Source: an uncultured Collinsella sp. (GTDB taxonomy: Bacteria > Actinomycetota > Coriobacteriia > Coriobacteriales > Coriobacteriaceae). Taken from it: a DNA stretch of 10,103 nt. The DNA lies in the NCBI GenBank assembly GCA_900544065.1, contig UQTR01000075.1:1-10103 (forward strand), in the 5' to 3' direction. Each line of letters begins with the position of its first letter. Positions within the stretch are counted from its first letter, which is position 1. This document shows, in pieces, positions 1 through 6,282 of this stretch. The notes below the pieces were generated by a model that worked only from the letters and a program-made list of their open reading frames with translations, made no database searches and was not told the DNA's origin. A program made the position numbers and the translations under genes.

Positions 1-2
1 CC

Positions 3-329
3 CCCGCCACCGCCTCCAAGCCCGCCGAGGGCAAAAAGACCAAGGAGCAAAAGCGCGCCGAGGCCCAGGCCCGCGCCGCACTCAACAAAAAGCTCAAGGG
101 CGTGCGCAACCAGCTCAAGAAGATCGAGACGGAGCTCGATAAAAAGCGCGCCCGCTATGACGAGCTTATGGAATTGATGGCAAGCGAAGAGCTTTATGCC
201 GATCAGGATAAGTTCAACGCGGCGCTGGGGGAATATAACGGCCTTAAGCAAGAGCTTCCCAAGCTCGAGGACGAATGGCTGGAGCTTTCCACCCAGATCG
301 AAGAGGAGACCGCGCGTGAACTCTCGTAA
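3..329 (+). CDS. ABC-F family ATPase, C-terminal coiled-coil domain (5' truncated)
   Basis: This is the last 108 residues of a protein whose beginning lies before the window; the reading frame is open from base 3 to the TAA at 327-329. It starts with a Lys/Ala-rich linker and continues as a charged helical hairpin with heptad-like Leu/Glu/Lys spacing. The segment reading ELYADQDKF, followed by the Leu-rich EWLELS, is typical of the C-terminal domain of ABC-F proteins (Uup/EttA type). ABC-F proteins are soluble, duplicated ATPases that act on the ribosome or, for Uup, bind DNA through this domain. Neither nucleotide-binding domain is in the window, so the subtype (translation factor, Uup-like or antibiotic-resistance ABC-F) cannot be decided. 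The last 14 bases overlap the next gene, which suggests translational coupling. Confidence 0.8.
   Translation, partial: PATASKPAEGKKTKEQKRAEAQARAALNKKLKGVRNQLKKIETELDKKRARYDELMELMASEELYADQDKFNAALGEYNGLKQELPKLEDEWLELSTQIEEETARELS
301..308 (+). promoter_or_regulatory. Shine-Dalgarno site deciding the GTG start at 316
   Basis: AAGAGGAG lies inside the last codons of the ABC-F gene, with a 7-base spacer to the GTG at 316. It is the only good ribosome binding site near the N terminus of the small membrane protein, and it implies that this gene begins before the upstream one ends. Confidence 0.6.
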
Positions 330-612
330 GGCCACTGCTGTGGCGATGAGCATCATCGCTATCGCTTGTCGCATCTGCGGCATCTTTATGAGCGCGATGA
401 CCGTGCTGCTGTGCTTTAGCGGCCTGACCGCCAAGCTGCAGATCGTGGGCTTTGTCGTTGAACTTTCGCGTGCACTGCCGAGCGCCATCGCCGGCTACGG
501 CGTTATCACCTCGCCCTTTGGCGGCGTGTTCCGCCTGGATTATGCCATCGTCGCTGTGATCCTGTTTGCAATTGACTACCTGCTCACGCGCGCCTCGCGC
601 CGCGTCCGCTAG
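316..612 (+). CDS. small two-helix membrane protein of unknown function
   Basis: A 98-residue protein read from a GTG at 316 to the TAG at 610-612. I chose the GTG because AGGAG at 304-308 lies 7 bases upstream of it; an ATG at 346 is in frame but has no such site. There are two hydrophobic stretches, roughly residues 8-35 (rich in Ala, Ile, Met and Cys) and residues 78-92 (AIVAVILFAIDYLLT). A loop between them contains SPFGGVFRLD. The protein ends in a positive cluster (RASRRVR), which by the positive-inside rule suggests a cytoplasmic C terminus. I do not recognise the family. It starts inside the ABC-F gene and ends 9 bases before the M50 protease, so it is probably cotranscribed with both. 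A role as substrate or partner of that protease is only a guess. Confidence 0.7.
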   Translation: MNSRKATAVAMSIIAIACRICGIFMSAMTVLLCFSGLTAKLQIVGFVVELSRALPSAIAGYGVITSPFGGVFRLDYAIVAVILFAIDYLLTRASRRVR

Positions 613-621
613 GGGAGCGCT

Positions 622-1305
622 ATGTCCAGCAGCTACCTCATGAACCTGCTCGCCAGCGCCGTTGCCGTCATCGTGGGCATCGTGATCCACGAGAGCGCAC
701 ACGCCGCCGCGGCCTGGGCGCTCGGCGACAAGACGGCCCGTTCGCGCGGTCGCGTGTCGCTCAACCCGCTTAACCATATCGACCCGTTTGGCACCATCAT
801 CCTGCCGCTGCTCATGCTCGCGGCCGGCGGCCCAGTGTTCGCCTTCGCCAAACCCGTGCCCGTCTACCTCAACAACCTCAAGCACCCCAAACGCGACGAG
901 GTCCTGGTGAGCGTGGCCGGCCCCGCGTCGAACATCGCACTCGCGTGCCTCGCGGCCGCCCTCATGCACGCAACGTACGGCAACCTCTACACCAGCATGT
1001 CCTTTGCCCTAGCGTCACAGATCATGAACTTCGGCGCCACGTTTATCGTGGTCAACCTGTCACTCGCGTTCTTTAACCTCATCCCGATCCCGCCGCTCGA
1101 TGGCTCGTCGATCATCGTGCCGTTCCTCAAAGACAAGGCGCTCAACAACTATTACCGTCTGCAGCAATACGCTATGCCCATCCTCATCCTGGTGCTGTAC
1201 CTGCTGCCTATGTGGACCGGCATCGATGTAATCGGCCGCTATTTCGACGTTACCGTGTATCCGCTTGCTGAGCAGCTGCTCAACTTCGCAATCGCCGGCA
1301 TCTAG
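622..1305 (+). CDS. site-2 protease-like M50 family zinc metalloprotease
   Basis: A 227-residue integral membrane protein. The zinc-binding HEXXH motif is H23-E24-S-A-H27, inside the first hydrophobic helix. The third metal ligand is probably D160 in the motif N152-L-I-P-I-P-P-L-D160-G, as in the compact group of site-2 proteases (YwhC/Rip-like). Further helices lie at about residues 58-72, 95-115, 132-152 and 183-197. There is no PDZ or CBS domain, so this is the minimal form. Members of the family cut transmembrane segments of anti-sigma factors, signal peptides or other membrane proteins; the substrate here is unknown. The start ATG follows the previous stop by 9 bases with GGGGAG as ribosome binding site. 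In several Gram-positive lineages such a protease precedes scpA, as it does here. Both catalytic motifs are intact. Confidence 0.9.
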   Translation: MSSSYLMNLLASAVAVIVGIVIHESAHAAAAWALGDKTARSRGRVSLNPLNHIDPFGTIILPLLMLAAGGPVFAFAKPVPVYLNNLKHPKRDEVLVSVAGPASNIALACLAAALMHATYGNLYTSMSFALASQIMNFGATFIVVNLSLAFFNLIPIPPLDGSSIIVPFLKDKALNNYYRLQQYAMPILILVLYLLPMWTGIDVIGRYFDVTVYPLAEQLLNFAIAGI

Positions 1306-1320
1306 GGTAAACTTACAGGT

Positions 1321-1339
1321 CGACCGTGCAAAACGGTCG
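1321..1339 (+). promoter_or_regulatory. perfect 7-bp hairpin in the scpA leader
   Basis: The 84-bp gap between the M50 protease gene and scpA is one of only two sizeable intergenic spaces here. It contains CGACCGT, a 5-base GCAAA loop, and ACGGTCG. The stem is perfect and GC-rich, but no T-run follows, so it is not a standard rho-independent terminator. It might be an operator, a pause or processing site, or chance. I see no convincing -35/-10 pair, although a promoter for scpA would be expected here if the operon restarts. Confidence 0.35.
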
Positions 1340-1375
1340 TGATATGCACCCAAACCGCGCCGCGAAGGCGCCGTC

Positions 1376-1383
1376 AAAGGAGG
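1376..1383 (+). promoter_or_regulatory. strong Shine-Dalgarno of scpA
   Basis: AAAGGAGG with a 6-base spacer to the ATG at 1390. It fixes the scpA start and excludes the in-frame ATG at 1339, which would lie upstream of the site and add about 17 residues that do not look like ScpA. Confidence 0.8.
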
Positions 1384-1389
1384 TCGAAG

Positions 1390-2202
1390 ATGTCGTATCG
1401 CGTGTCGACGCAGGTCTACAGCGGACCGTTCGACCTGCTGCTGCAGCTGGTAACCCGCCAAAAAGTAGATATCGGCGCCATCTCCATCAGCGAGGTGGCC
1501 GAACAGTACCTTGCCGAGGCCGAGCGCATCGAGGCGCTGGACCTGGACGTGGCGAGCGACTTTCTGCTGGTCGCGGCAACCCTTCTGGACATCAAGGCTG
1601 CCTCTCTGGTGCCGCAGGAGACGCCGCGCAAAGTCGATGACGACGATGACGAGTTCGACGAAGACCTCGAGGAACTCAGCGCGCTCGACGGCGACGCCTT
1701 GCGCGAGGTCCTGATCCAGCGCCTGATTGCCTACAAGCAGTTTAAAGGCGCGGCTGCGGCCCTCGGTGCCCGCATGCAGGCCGAAAGCCGTATGCATCCG
1801 CGTGTGGCCGGCCCCGACCCCGAGTTCCTAGGGCTCATGCCCGACTATCTGGCTGGCATCACCCTGCGCGGCCTGGCCGTTATCTGTGCCGACCTGGACG
1901 GCAAGCGCCAGACCTTCTTGCTGGAGGCCGAGCACGTGGCGCCGCATCGCGTGCCGCTCGACCTGACCGTGGCCTCAGTCGACCGCTTTACCATGGCACA
2001 CCAAACCTGCACCTTCCGCGAGCTGCTGGACGGCGACGCCACCACCGAGCAGCTCGTCGTCACCTTTTTGGCCATGCTGGAGCTCGCCAAGCGCGGCTCG
2101 CTCACGCTGAGCCAGGACGAGATCTTTGGAACCATCTGCATCAACCGAGTCGAGGGCGCCGAGGCATACGTGCCCGGCGAGGGCCCCGATCTCACCGAAT
2201 AG
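1390..2202 (+). CDS. scpA: segregation and condensation protein A (kleisin)
   Basis: A 270-residue kleisin subunit of the bacterial SMC-ScpAB condensin. It bridges the SMC heads and binds a ScpB dimer, and so helps chromosome compaction and segregation. The N-terminal signature is clear: after a short lead comes YSGPFDLLLQLV, then the VDIGAISISEVAEQYL segment and the helix ALDLDVASDFLLVAATLLDIKA, which together form the SMC neck-binding domain. An acidic linker starts at D83 (five Asp in a row, then more Asp/Glu to about residue 98). The C-terminal winged helix (about residues 195-255) contains the typical VVTFLAMLELAKRGSLTLSQ. The length is normal for the family. scpB follows after 11 bases, the standard arrangement, and an excellent ribosome binding site supports the chosen start. 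Confidence 0.95.
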   Translation: MSYRVSTQVYSGPFDLLLQLVTRQKVDIGAISISEVAEQYLAEAERIEALDLDVASDFLLVAATLLDIKAASLVPQETPRKVDDDDDEFDEDLEELSALDGDALREVLIQRLIAYKQFKGAAAALGARMQAESRMHPRVAGPDPEFLGLMPDYLAGITLRGLAVICADLDGKRQTFLLEAEHVAPHRVPLDLTVASVDRFTMAHQTCTFRELLDGDATTEQLVVTFLAMLELAKRGSLTLSQDEIFGTICINRVEGAEAYVPGEGPDLTE

Positions 2203-2213
2203 GAGCCGCAACC

Positions 2214-2942
2214 ATGTCAACCCTTTCCACGCTGGAGGCAAACAGCCTCAAAGGCGCCCTCGAGGCGCTGTTGCTGGTGTCGAGCGACCCGGTGAGCGCG
2301 CCCGCGCTGGCAGGTGCGCTGGATATCGCCCCGGGCGAATGCGCGTCGCTGCTCGCCGAGCTCAAGGTTGAGTACGAGGAGGCCAACCGCGGCTTTCAGC
2401 TGCGCGAGGTCGCCGGCGGCTGGCGCCTGTTTACGCATCCCGCCTATCACGACATGGTCGAGGCCTACGTGCTGAGCTGGGACACGCAAAAACTGTCGCA
2501 GGCGGCGCTCGAGACCTTGGCCGTGATCGCATACCACCAGCCCGTGACGCGCGAGGTGGTCAAGGGCATCCGCGGCGTCAATTCCGACGGCGTCATCGCG
2601 TCGCTCGTGGACAAGGGCCTGGTGCGCGAGCTCGGCCGCGACCCCCAGCGCGGTCAGGCCATCATTTACGGCACGACCAACGCATTCTTGGAAAAGTTCG
2701 GTCTGCGTTCCACCCGCGACCTGCCCGACCTGGAGCAGTTTGCCCCCGACGAGCAGTCGCGTCAGTTTATCCGCGAGCGCCTGAGCGGCCGCAGCATTCA
2801 GTCCACGCTCGAGGAGCAGGCCGAGGACCTGGACGAAGAGCGCGAACTGCTCGATACCGATGTTGAAGATGTTGAGGCGGTCGAGGTCTTGGAAACCCTG
2901 GTCGTCGACGAGACCTCGGAGGATTTACATGACGAGGACTAA
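2214..2942 (+). CDS. scpB: segregation and condensation protein B
   Basis: A 242-residue protein that dimerises and binds the middle of ScpA, regulating SMC ATPase activity and DNA loading. It has two winged-helix domains. The first covers about residues 8-85 and begins with LKGALEALLLVSSDPVS. The second, about residues 90-175, has the family hallmarks LSQAALETLAVIAYHQPVTR and IRGVNSDGVIASLVDKGL. The core ends near residue 175 with KFGLRSTRDLPDL. Residues 197-242 form an acidic tail in which 22 of 46 residues are Asp or Glu, probably disordered. Within it a 9-base unit encoding DVE is repeated in tandem (2859-2876). The start ATG follows TAGGAG, which overlaps the scpA stop. It lies directly downstream of scpA and just before or overlapping rluB, as in other actinobacteria. 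Confidence 0.95.
   Translation: MSTLSTLEANSLKGALEALLLVSSDPVSAPALAGALDIAPGECASLLAELKVEYEEANRGFQLREVAGGWRLFTHPAYHDMVEAYVLSWDTQKLSQAALETLAVIAYHQPVTREVVKGIRGVNSDGVIASLVDKGLVRELGRDPQRGQAIIYGTTNAFLEKFGLRSTRDLPDLEQFAPDEQSRQFIRERLSGRSIQSTLEEQAEDLDEERELLDTDVEDVEAVEVLETLVVDETSEDLHDED
2918..2922 (+). promoter_or_regulatory. Shine-Dalgarno favouring an rluB start inside scpB
   Basis: GGAGG inside the last codons of scpB is followed by a 6-base A/T-rich spacer (ATTTAC) and an ATG at 2929. The spacer includes a TTA leucine codon, unusual in this GC-rich window, which may reflect selection for an open initiation site. The competing start at 2965 has GGGGAG at 2950-2955 with a 9-base spacer. Confidence 0.5.
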
Positions 2943-3891
2943 CGAAGTAGGGGAGACGCGCGCCATGGGCAACGCAGTACCCGCCACCGACGCCCAGCCC
3001 GTCTATCCGCACACCATGCGCCTGCAGCGCTTTTTGGCGCGCGCGGGCGTGGCGAGCCGCCGTGGCTCGGAGGACCTAATGACCGCCGGCCGCGTGACCG
3101 TCAACGGCGAGGTCGCGACGGAGCTGGGCACCAAGGTCGACGTTGACCGCGATCACATCGAGGTCGACGGCATGCCCGTCAAGCTCAACCAGGGCGCCGT
3201 GTACCTGATGCTCTACAAGCCGACCGGCTACCTCACCACCATGAGCGACCCGCAGGAGCGCCCTTGCGTGGCCGACCTGGTCCCCCGCGACCGCTTTCCG
3301 GGGCTCTTCCCGGTGGGCCGCCTGGACCGCGACACCACAGGTCTTTTGCTCTTTACCACCGACGGCGACCTGTCGCAGGACCTGCTGCACCCCAGCAAGC
3401 ATGTCTATAAGACCTACCAGGCACTCGTTGACGGACAGCTGTCCGACCACGATCTCACGCCACTCCGCCGTGGCATCGAGCTCGACGACGGTCTGTGCCA
3501 GCCGGCAATCTGCCGCGTCATCACCGCACGCGAGGCCGAGGCCGTAGCTCCCCAAGGCGTCAAGCCCGGCACCACCGCCGTGGAGGTCATCATCCGCGAG
3601 GGTCGCAAGAACCAGGTCAAGCGCATGCTGAGCAAGATCCACCATCCGGTGATCCGCCTGCACCGCTGTAACTTTGCCGGCCTTGAGCTCGAGGGTGTGG
3701 CCAAGGGCTCGTGGCGCGAGCTCACCGACCGCGAGGTGAAGACCCTCAAGGCCGGCGGCATCCCGCCCAAGCAGGCGAGCGCCAAGCGCAACGGCGCGGC
3801 GGCGACCAACGCCGCGACCCGCACGCGTCACCACGGCAGCCACGGCTCCGCACCCAAGCGCAACACCTACCGCGAGCGCTACACAGGCTAG
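2929..3891 (+). CDS. rluB: 23S rRNA pseudouridine synthase, RsuA/RluB family
   Basis: Converts a specific uridine to pseudouridine in rRNA; RluB of E. coli acts on U2605 of 23S rRNA. With the start at 2929 the protein has 320 residues. An S4 RNA-binding domain begins at M30 (MRLQRFLARAGVASRR) and runs to about residue 75. The catalytic domain follows, with G130-R-L-D133 carrying the catalytic Asp, then DTTGLLLFTTDGDLSQ, and later the family motif EGRKNQVKRML. The last 42 residues are basic and low-complexity (9 Lys/Arg, 3 His), probably a disordered RNA-binding tail. The start is uncertain. ATG 2929 has the best ribosome binding site but overlaps scpB by 14 bases and adds codons such as AGG and GTA that look poorly adapted. 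ATG 2965 would give 308 residues. The RluB assignment rests on family and on its place after scpB; other RsuA-family specificities are possible. Confidence 0.88.
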   Translation: MTRTNEVGETRAMGNAVPATDAQPVYPHTMRLQRFLARAGVASRRGSEDLMTAGRVTVNGEVATELGTKVDVDRDHIEVDGMPVKLNQGAVYLMLYKPTGYLTTMSDPQERPCVADLVPRDRFPGLFPVGRLDRDTTGLLLFTTDGDLSQDLLHPSKHVYKTYQALVDGQLSDHDLTPLRRGIELDDGLCQPAICRVITAREAEAVAPQGVKPGTTAVEVIIREGRKNQVKRMLSKIHHPVIRLHRCNFAGLELEGVAKGSWRELTDREVKTLKAGGIPPKQASAKRNGAAATNAATRTRHHGSHGSAPKRNTYRERYTG

Positions 3892-3959
3892 GCAACCCGC
3901 CAACCAACACAGCGTCCGCGAACCATACCAGAACGTCAACCATCGAAAGGAAGCATTGC
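3892..3959 (+). other. C/A-rich, G-poor intergenic spacer before cmk
   Basis: A 68-base spacer with 25 C, 24 A, 13 G and only 6 T. There is no hairpin or T-run, so no intrinsic terminator, and no recognisable promoter pair. It ends with AAAGGA at 3946-3951, the cmk ribosome binding site. A C-rich, G-poor, unstructured RNA could serve as a Rho-loading or standby site, but that is speculative. Confidence 0.4.
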
Positions 3960-4646
3960 ATGATCGTCGCCATCGACGGCCCCGCCGGTTCCGGCAAGTC
4001 CACCATCGCCAAGGAGATCGCCCGCCAGCTGGGCTTTAACAAGCTCGACACGGGCGCCATGTATCGCGCCGTCACCTTCGCCGCGCTCGACCGCGGCATC
4101 GATCTAGACGACGAGGCGGCCATCGACGCCCTCGCCGAGCAGATCGAGATCCGCTTTACCAACGGCACCGGCGAGGACACGCGCCTGACCATTGACGGCC
4201 AGGACGCTTCGGCCGCCATCCGCACCCCCCAGGTCGACGCCAACGTGTCCAAGGTCTCGGCCTATCCGGGCGTGCGCGCCGCCATGCTCATCCATCAGCG
4301 CCGTGCCGCCGAGGACCGCGATATCGTGGCCGAGGGTCGCGACATCGGAACCGTCGTGTTCCCTAACGCGCAGGTCAAGGTCTTCCTGACCGCCGACCCG
4401 CGCGAGCGCGCCCGCCGCCGCGTGCTGCAGCGTCACCAAAACGACGCCCAGCCGCTCACGCCCGCGCAACTCGATGCCGAAGTCGACGAGACCCTCGACG
4501 CCCTCAAGCAGCGCGACAAGCTCGACAGCAGCCGCGAGGTCGCCCCGCTCGTGCCCGCCGAGGACGCCGTGCACGTCGACTCCACCGCCCACACCATCGA
4601 TGAGGTCGTCCGCATTATCGAAGACCTCATTAACCAAAGGAGGTAG
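3960..4646 (+). CDS. cmk: cytidylate (CMP/dCMP) kinase
   Basis: Phosphorylates CMP and dCMP with ATP, recycling cytidine nucleotides from RNA turnover and from CDP-lipid chemistry. The protein has 228 residues, the normal length. The P-loop is G7-P-A-G-S-G-K13-S-T at the N terminus, followed by D30-T-G-A-M-Y-R36 of the CMP-binding region. EGRDIGTVVFPNAQVKVFLTA, with the lid Arg-rich segment RERARRRVLQR after it, is also typical. The insert after the P-loop (IDGQDASAAIRTPQVDANVSKVSAYPGVR) is the CMP-binding domain of the bacterial type. The start is supported by AAAGGA 8 bases upstream. Longer in-frame readings begin inside rluB and look nothing like Cmk there. It heads a tightly spaced run of genes, and plsC starts 3 bases after its stop. 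Confidence 0.96.
   Translation: MIVAIDGPAGSGKSTIAKEIARQLGFNKLDTGAMYRAVTFAALDRGIDLDDEAAIDALAEQIEIRFTNGTGEDTRLTIDGQDASAAIRTPQVDANVSKVSAYPGVRAAMLIHQRRAAEDRDIVAEGRDIGTVVFPNAQVKVFLTADPRERARRRVLQRHQNDAQPLTPAQLDAEVDETLDALKQRDKLDSSREVAPLVPAEDAVHVDSTAHTIDEVVRIIEDLINQRR
4636..4643 (+). promoter_or_regulatory. plsC Shine-Dalgarno within the end of cmk
   Basis: AAAGGAGG forms the last codons of cmk and directly precedes its TAG (4644-4646). The spacer to the plsC ATG at 4650 is 6 bases. This geometry lets ribosomes finishing cmk reinitiate on plsC. Confidence 0.75.
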
Positions 4647-4649
4647 CCC

Positions 4650-5378
4650 ATGCGCCTGTTTAAACAGACGCCCGAGGATTATTACAACGCTCCTTATGCA
4701 GAGTTCCCCGTGCTCATCCGCGGCACCGTCGTCGTAGTCATGGCCATCCTTTGGGCCTTCTCCAAGCTCATGTGGCGCTGGAAGGTCGAGGACGCCGATC
4801 TGCTGTTTGAGCGCCAGGAAGGCCGCGGAAGCGTGGTCATCTGCAACCACACCTCGATGGCCGAACTCCTGGCTGTAGAGACGGCGCTGTTCATTGGGGG
4901 GCGCCGCATTCGTCCCATCTTTAAGTCCGAGTTCGCCAAGAGCAAGATTGTGCGCTGGGCCTTTAGCCGCGTAGGCGGCATCCCCGTGGAGCGTGGTACT
5001 GCCGATATGAAGTGCCTGCGCGCCGCCCAGCATGCGCTGCAGCGCGGCGAGGACGTTCTGATCTTCCCCGAGGGCACACGCATCCGCTCACGCGAGATCA
5101 AGCCTGAGGTCCACGGCGGTTTTGCGCTCATCGCTCAGATGGGCAAGGCGCCCGTTAACCCGCTCGCCATCTGCGGCTGGTCCGACATCACGCCCTCGGG
5201 CAAAAAGATCATGCGTCCCAAGAAGTGCTGGATCCGCGCCGGCAAGGCCGTCTCGCTTTCCGACGCACCGGCCGGGCTTAAGCGCACGGAGCGCCTGGAA
5301 TGGTTTGAGTCCGAGGCCATGAACCGCGTCTACGCTATGCGAGACGAGCTGTGCGCCGAGCATCCGGGCAGGTTCTAG
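4650..5378 (+). CDS. plsC: 1-acyl-sn-glycerol-3-phosphate acyltransferase, HX4E variant
   Basis: Transfers the second acyl chain to lysophosphatidic acid to give phosphatidic acid at the inner face of the membrane. The protein has 242 residues. A membrane helix lies at about residues 21-42. Motif I reads N66-H67-T-S-M-A-E72, so the Asp of the canonical HX4D catalytic pair is replaced by Glu. Other motifs look normal: FKSEFAK, GGIPVERG (the glycerol-phosphate binding region) and F139-P-E-G-T-R144. The C-terminal part, with GWSDITPSGKK, fits bacterial PlsC proteins. It sits in an operon-like run with plsY and gpsA, which make the preceding intermediates, so a lipid role is well supported. The precise acyl acceptor is inferred; other LPLAT-family acyltransferases share these motifs. 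An excellent ribosome binding site fixes the start. Confidence 0.88.
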   Translation: MRLFKQTPEDYYNAPYAEFPVLIRGTVVVVMAILWAFSKLMWRWKVEDADLLFERQEGRGSVVICNHTSMAELLAVETALFIGGRRIRPIFKSEFAKSKIVRWAFSRVGGIPVERGTADMKCLRAAQHALQRGEDVLIFPEGTRIRSREIKPEVHGGFALIAQMGKAPVNPLAICGWSDITPSGKKIMRPKKCWIRAGKAVSLSDAPAGLKRTERLEWFESEAMNRVYAMRDELCAEHPGRF

Positions 5379-5380
5379 CC

Positions 5381-6280
5381 ATGGGCGAGGATGTCATGAA
5401 TACCGTCGAGGCCGTTGCCGGCAAGTCAGACGCCCCCACCATCGAAATCGCCGCCCATGCCGGCACTTGCTACGGCGTGCAGCGCGCGCTCGACATGGCT
5501 CTGGCCGCCGCGCCGCAGGCAGGGGAGAGCGCTCAGGTCCACACCCTGGGGCCGCTCATCCATAACCCCATCGTGGTACGCGAGCTCGCTGAGGCAGGCG
5601 TTGGCTTGGCCGAGAACCTGGATAATGCCGCAACCGGCACCGTGATCATCCGCGCCCACGGCGTGGTGCCGCAGGTGATCAATGCCGCTCGCGAGCGTGG
5701 CCTTACCGTGGTCGACGCCACCTGCCCCTACGTGAAGAAGGTCCATGTGGCCGCCGAGCGACTGGTGCGCGAGGGCTACCGCGTGGTGGTCGTAGGCGAG
5801 CCAGGTCACCCCGAGGTCGAAGGTATTCTGGGCCACGCCGGCAATGATGCGCAGGTCGTGAGCTGTGCCGCCGACGCCAACGCCTTGTCGCTCAAGGGCA
5901 AGATAGGCCTGGTTGTGCAGACCACCCAGACCGCGCAGAACCTCGCCGAGGTCGTGGCCGCCATCACCCCGCGCGTGCAGGAGCTGCGTGTGATCAACAC
6001 CATCTGCGCCGCCACGAGTGAGCGTCAACAGGCAGCAGCCACACTTGCCAACCGCTGCGACTGCATGGTCGTCGTGGGCGGCAAGAACTCGGGCAACACC
6101 CGCCGCCTGGCGCAAATTTGCGCAGACGCCTGCGAGCGCACGTATCACATCGAGGAAACTTCCGAGCTCCAGGCCGCGTGGTTTACCGACGCTCACCACA
6201 TCGGCATCACCGCCGGAGCCTCCACCCCGCAAGAACACATCGAGCGCGCCGTCGAGCGCATCAAGGAGCTTTGCCGCTAA
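5381..6280 (+). CDS. ispH: 4-hydroxy-3-methylbut-2-enyl diphosphate reductase
   Basis: Last enzyme of the MEP isoprenoid pathway: reduces HMBPP to IPP and DMAPP with a 4Fe-4S cluster. The three cluster cysteines are visible: C30 in HAGTCYGVQRAL, C115 in VDATCPYVKKVH and C209 in NTICAATSERQ. Substrate-binding histidines lie in LGPLIHNP, RAHGVVP and GHPEVEG, the last also holding the catalytic Glu. The TTQT motif and GGKNSGNTRRL are present too. The length is 299 residues, normal for a stand-alone IspH; there is no fused S1 domain as seen in some clostridia. Two starts compete. ATG 5381 is 2 bases after the plsC stop but has a weak site, while ATG 5396 has GAGGA 4 bases upstream and would be 5 residues shorter. 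plsC and the DUF512 gene flank it with 2-base gaps. Confidence 0.95.
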   Translation: MGEDVMNTVEAVAGKSDAPTIEIAAHAGTCYGVQRALDMALAAAPQAGESAQVHTLGPLIHNPIVVRELAEAGVGLAENLDNAATGTVIIRAHGVVPQVINAARERGLTVVDATCPYVKKVHVAAERLVREGYRVVVVGEPGHPEVEGILGHAGNDAQVVSCAADANALSLKGKIGLVVQTTQTAQNLAEVVAAITPRVQELRVINTICAATSERQQAAATLANRCDCMVVVGGKNSGNTRRLAQICADACERTYHIEETSELQAAWFTDAHHIGITAGASTPQEHIERAVERIKELCR

Positions 6281-6282
6281 CC

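Noticed and set aside
244..969. Long minus-strand ORF of 241 residues opposite the small membrane and M50 genes
   Set aside because: It is antisense to genes with clear motifs, low-complexity in His/Ala/Gly/Asp, and has no ribosome binding site. Such antisense ORFs are common in GC-rich DNA.
1269..1282. 14-bp perfect palindrome TGAGCAGCTGCTCA near the end of the M50 gene
   Set aside because: It lies within codons for AEQLL and has no loop or T-run. A palindrome built from common GC-rich Leu/Gln codons is likely chance.
3892..3959. Possible terminator between rluB and cmk
   Set aside because: No inverted repeat or T-run is present. The spacer is unstructured and C/A-rich.
4104..5033. Minus-strand ORF of 309 residues opposite cmk and plsC
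   Set aside because: It spans two well-supported genes and an intergenic junction, and its composition is that of antisense GC-rich codons with no domain visible.
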